Source: a virus
Reading direction: 5' to 3' (one strand)
DNA length: 32,381 nt
IMG/VR virus record: IMGVR_UViG_3300046010_004592
Location: 1-32,381 of that record
Shown in pieces: positions 32,146 to 32,381 of this stretch. Numbering within the stretch: position 1 is the stretch's first letter; every line of letters begins with the position of its first letter. A program made the translations under genes and the position numbers. Under the pieces are notes generated by a model. That model saw nothing but the letters and a program-made list of their open reading frames with translations. It had not been told where the DNA came from and ran no database searches.

Positions 32146-32381
32146 TTATCGTATTTCTAAATCTGTATCGTACGACGTAAAACTATTCTCTTTTACAACT
32201 CTAAGTACATTGTTAACACGACCAATTAGTTCTTCTTTATGACTAATTAAGAACACGTTTTTATGACGTTCTCTTGCCATACCTTTTAGTACAGTTAACG
32301 CACTTTCAATACCATTAGCATCTAAACCGTTGTCAATAAGTTCGTCTACAAATAACAAGTTAATACCTTGATATAGACTTT
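32146..32381 (-). CDS. 46: Recombination endonuclease ATPase subunit, T4 gp46 (SbcC/Rad50 family), C-terminal part
   Basis: Only the last 77 or so codons are in the window; the gene is cut by the right edge. INLLFVDELIDNGLD is a Walker B motif with catalytic D-E followed by the D-loop region, and NVFLISHKEEL is the switch (H-loop) histidine of SMC/Rad50-type ABC ATPases. gp46 works with gp47 (Mre11-like) to resect DNA ends for recombination-dependent replication. The ATP-binding Walker A, coiled coil and signature motif lie outside the window. Confidence 0.88.
   Translation of the reverse strand, partial: SLYQGINLLFVDELIDNGLDANGIESALTVLKGMARERHKNVFLISHKEELIGRVNNVLRVVKENSFTSYDTDLEIR

Noticed and set aside
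1-32381. CRISPR arrays, insertion sequences, integrase or attachment sites
   Set aside because: None seen. The only tandem repeats are in-frame coding repeats, and no transposase or integrase motif was found.

Overview
This window is part of an A+T-rich genome of a T4-like contractile-tailed phage (myophage). The anchor is the T4 head-assembly block, read on the minus strand in the order 20 (portal), small ORF, gp67-like acidic core protein, 21 (prohead protease), 22 (scaffold), 23 (major capsid). A gp26-type baseplate/tail-assembly protein, a gp46 recombination ATPase and T4-type late promoter boxes (TATAAATA and one-base variants) agree with this. The large beta-helix tail-fibre genes resemble, from memory, those of marine and freshwater T4-like phages. 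The host cannot be read from the sequence.

Layout, in coordinate order. 1-16575: adhesion and virion-surface module on the minus strand. It holds the start of one gene at the left edge, a 1581-aa fibre with ten carbohydrate-binding-like repeats, two small proteins, two paralogous beta-helix fibres (1421 and 1044 aa) and four further structural proteins. 16658-23871: head module (a structural protein of unknown role, then 23, 22, a free-standing GIY-YIG endonuclease, 21, gp67-like, small ORF, 20), also minus. 23895-28082: a 1395-aa probable tape measure protein (minus). 28147-29192: the only plus-strand gene. It is gp26-like and carries a convincing -1 programmed-frameshift cassette that would fuse it to a 77-residue extension. 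29184-30020: a protein with a hydrophobic centre (minus). 30021-30714: a non-coding stretch with several hairpins. 30715-32381: replication and recombination genes (minus): cellular-type RNase HI, a PD-(D/E)XK-like nuclease, a hypothetical protein and the C-terminus of gp46.

The genes fit one programme: build and mature a prohead (20, 67-like, 21, 22, 23), assemble a tail on a tape measure with a gp26-type factor, and display adhesins. Late promoter boxes recur in front of gene groups, and six of them overlap the stop codon of the preceding gene. Two intrinsic terminators lie on the minus strand, after gene 23 and after the 313-aa structural gene.

The most interesting observation is at the 3' end of gene 26. 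A slippery heptamer T-TTT-TTC is followed, after 6 nt, by an 11-bp perfect stem that contains the zero-frame stop. The -1 frame is then open for 77 codons and has no start codon of its own before codon 37. The neighbouring divergent gene is the putative tape measure. This arrangement is reminiscent of the frameshifted tail-assembly chaperones (lambda G/GT) of other tailed phages.
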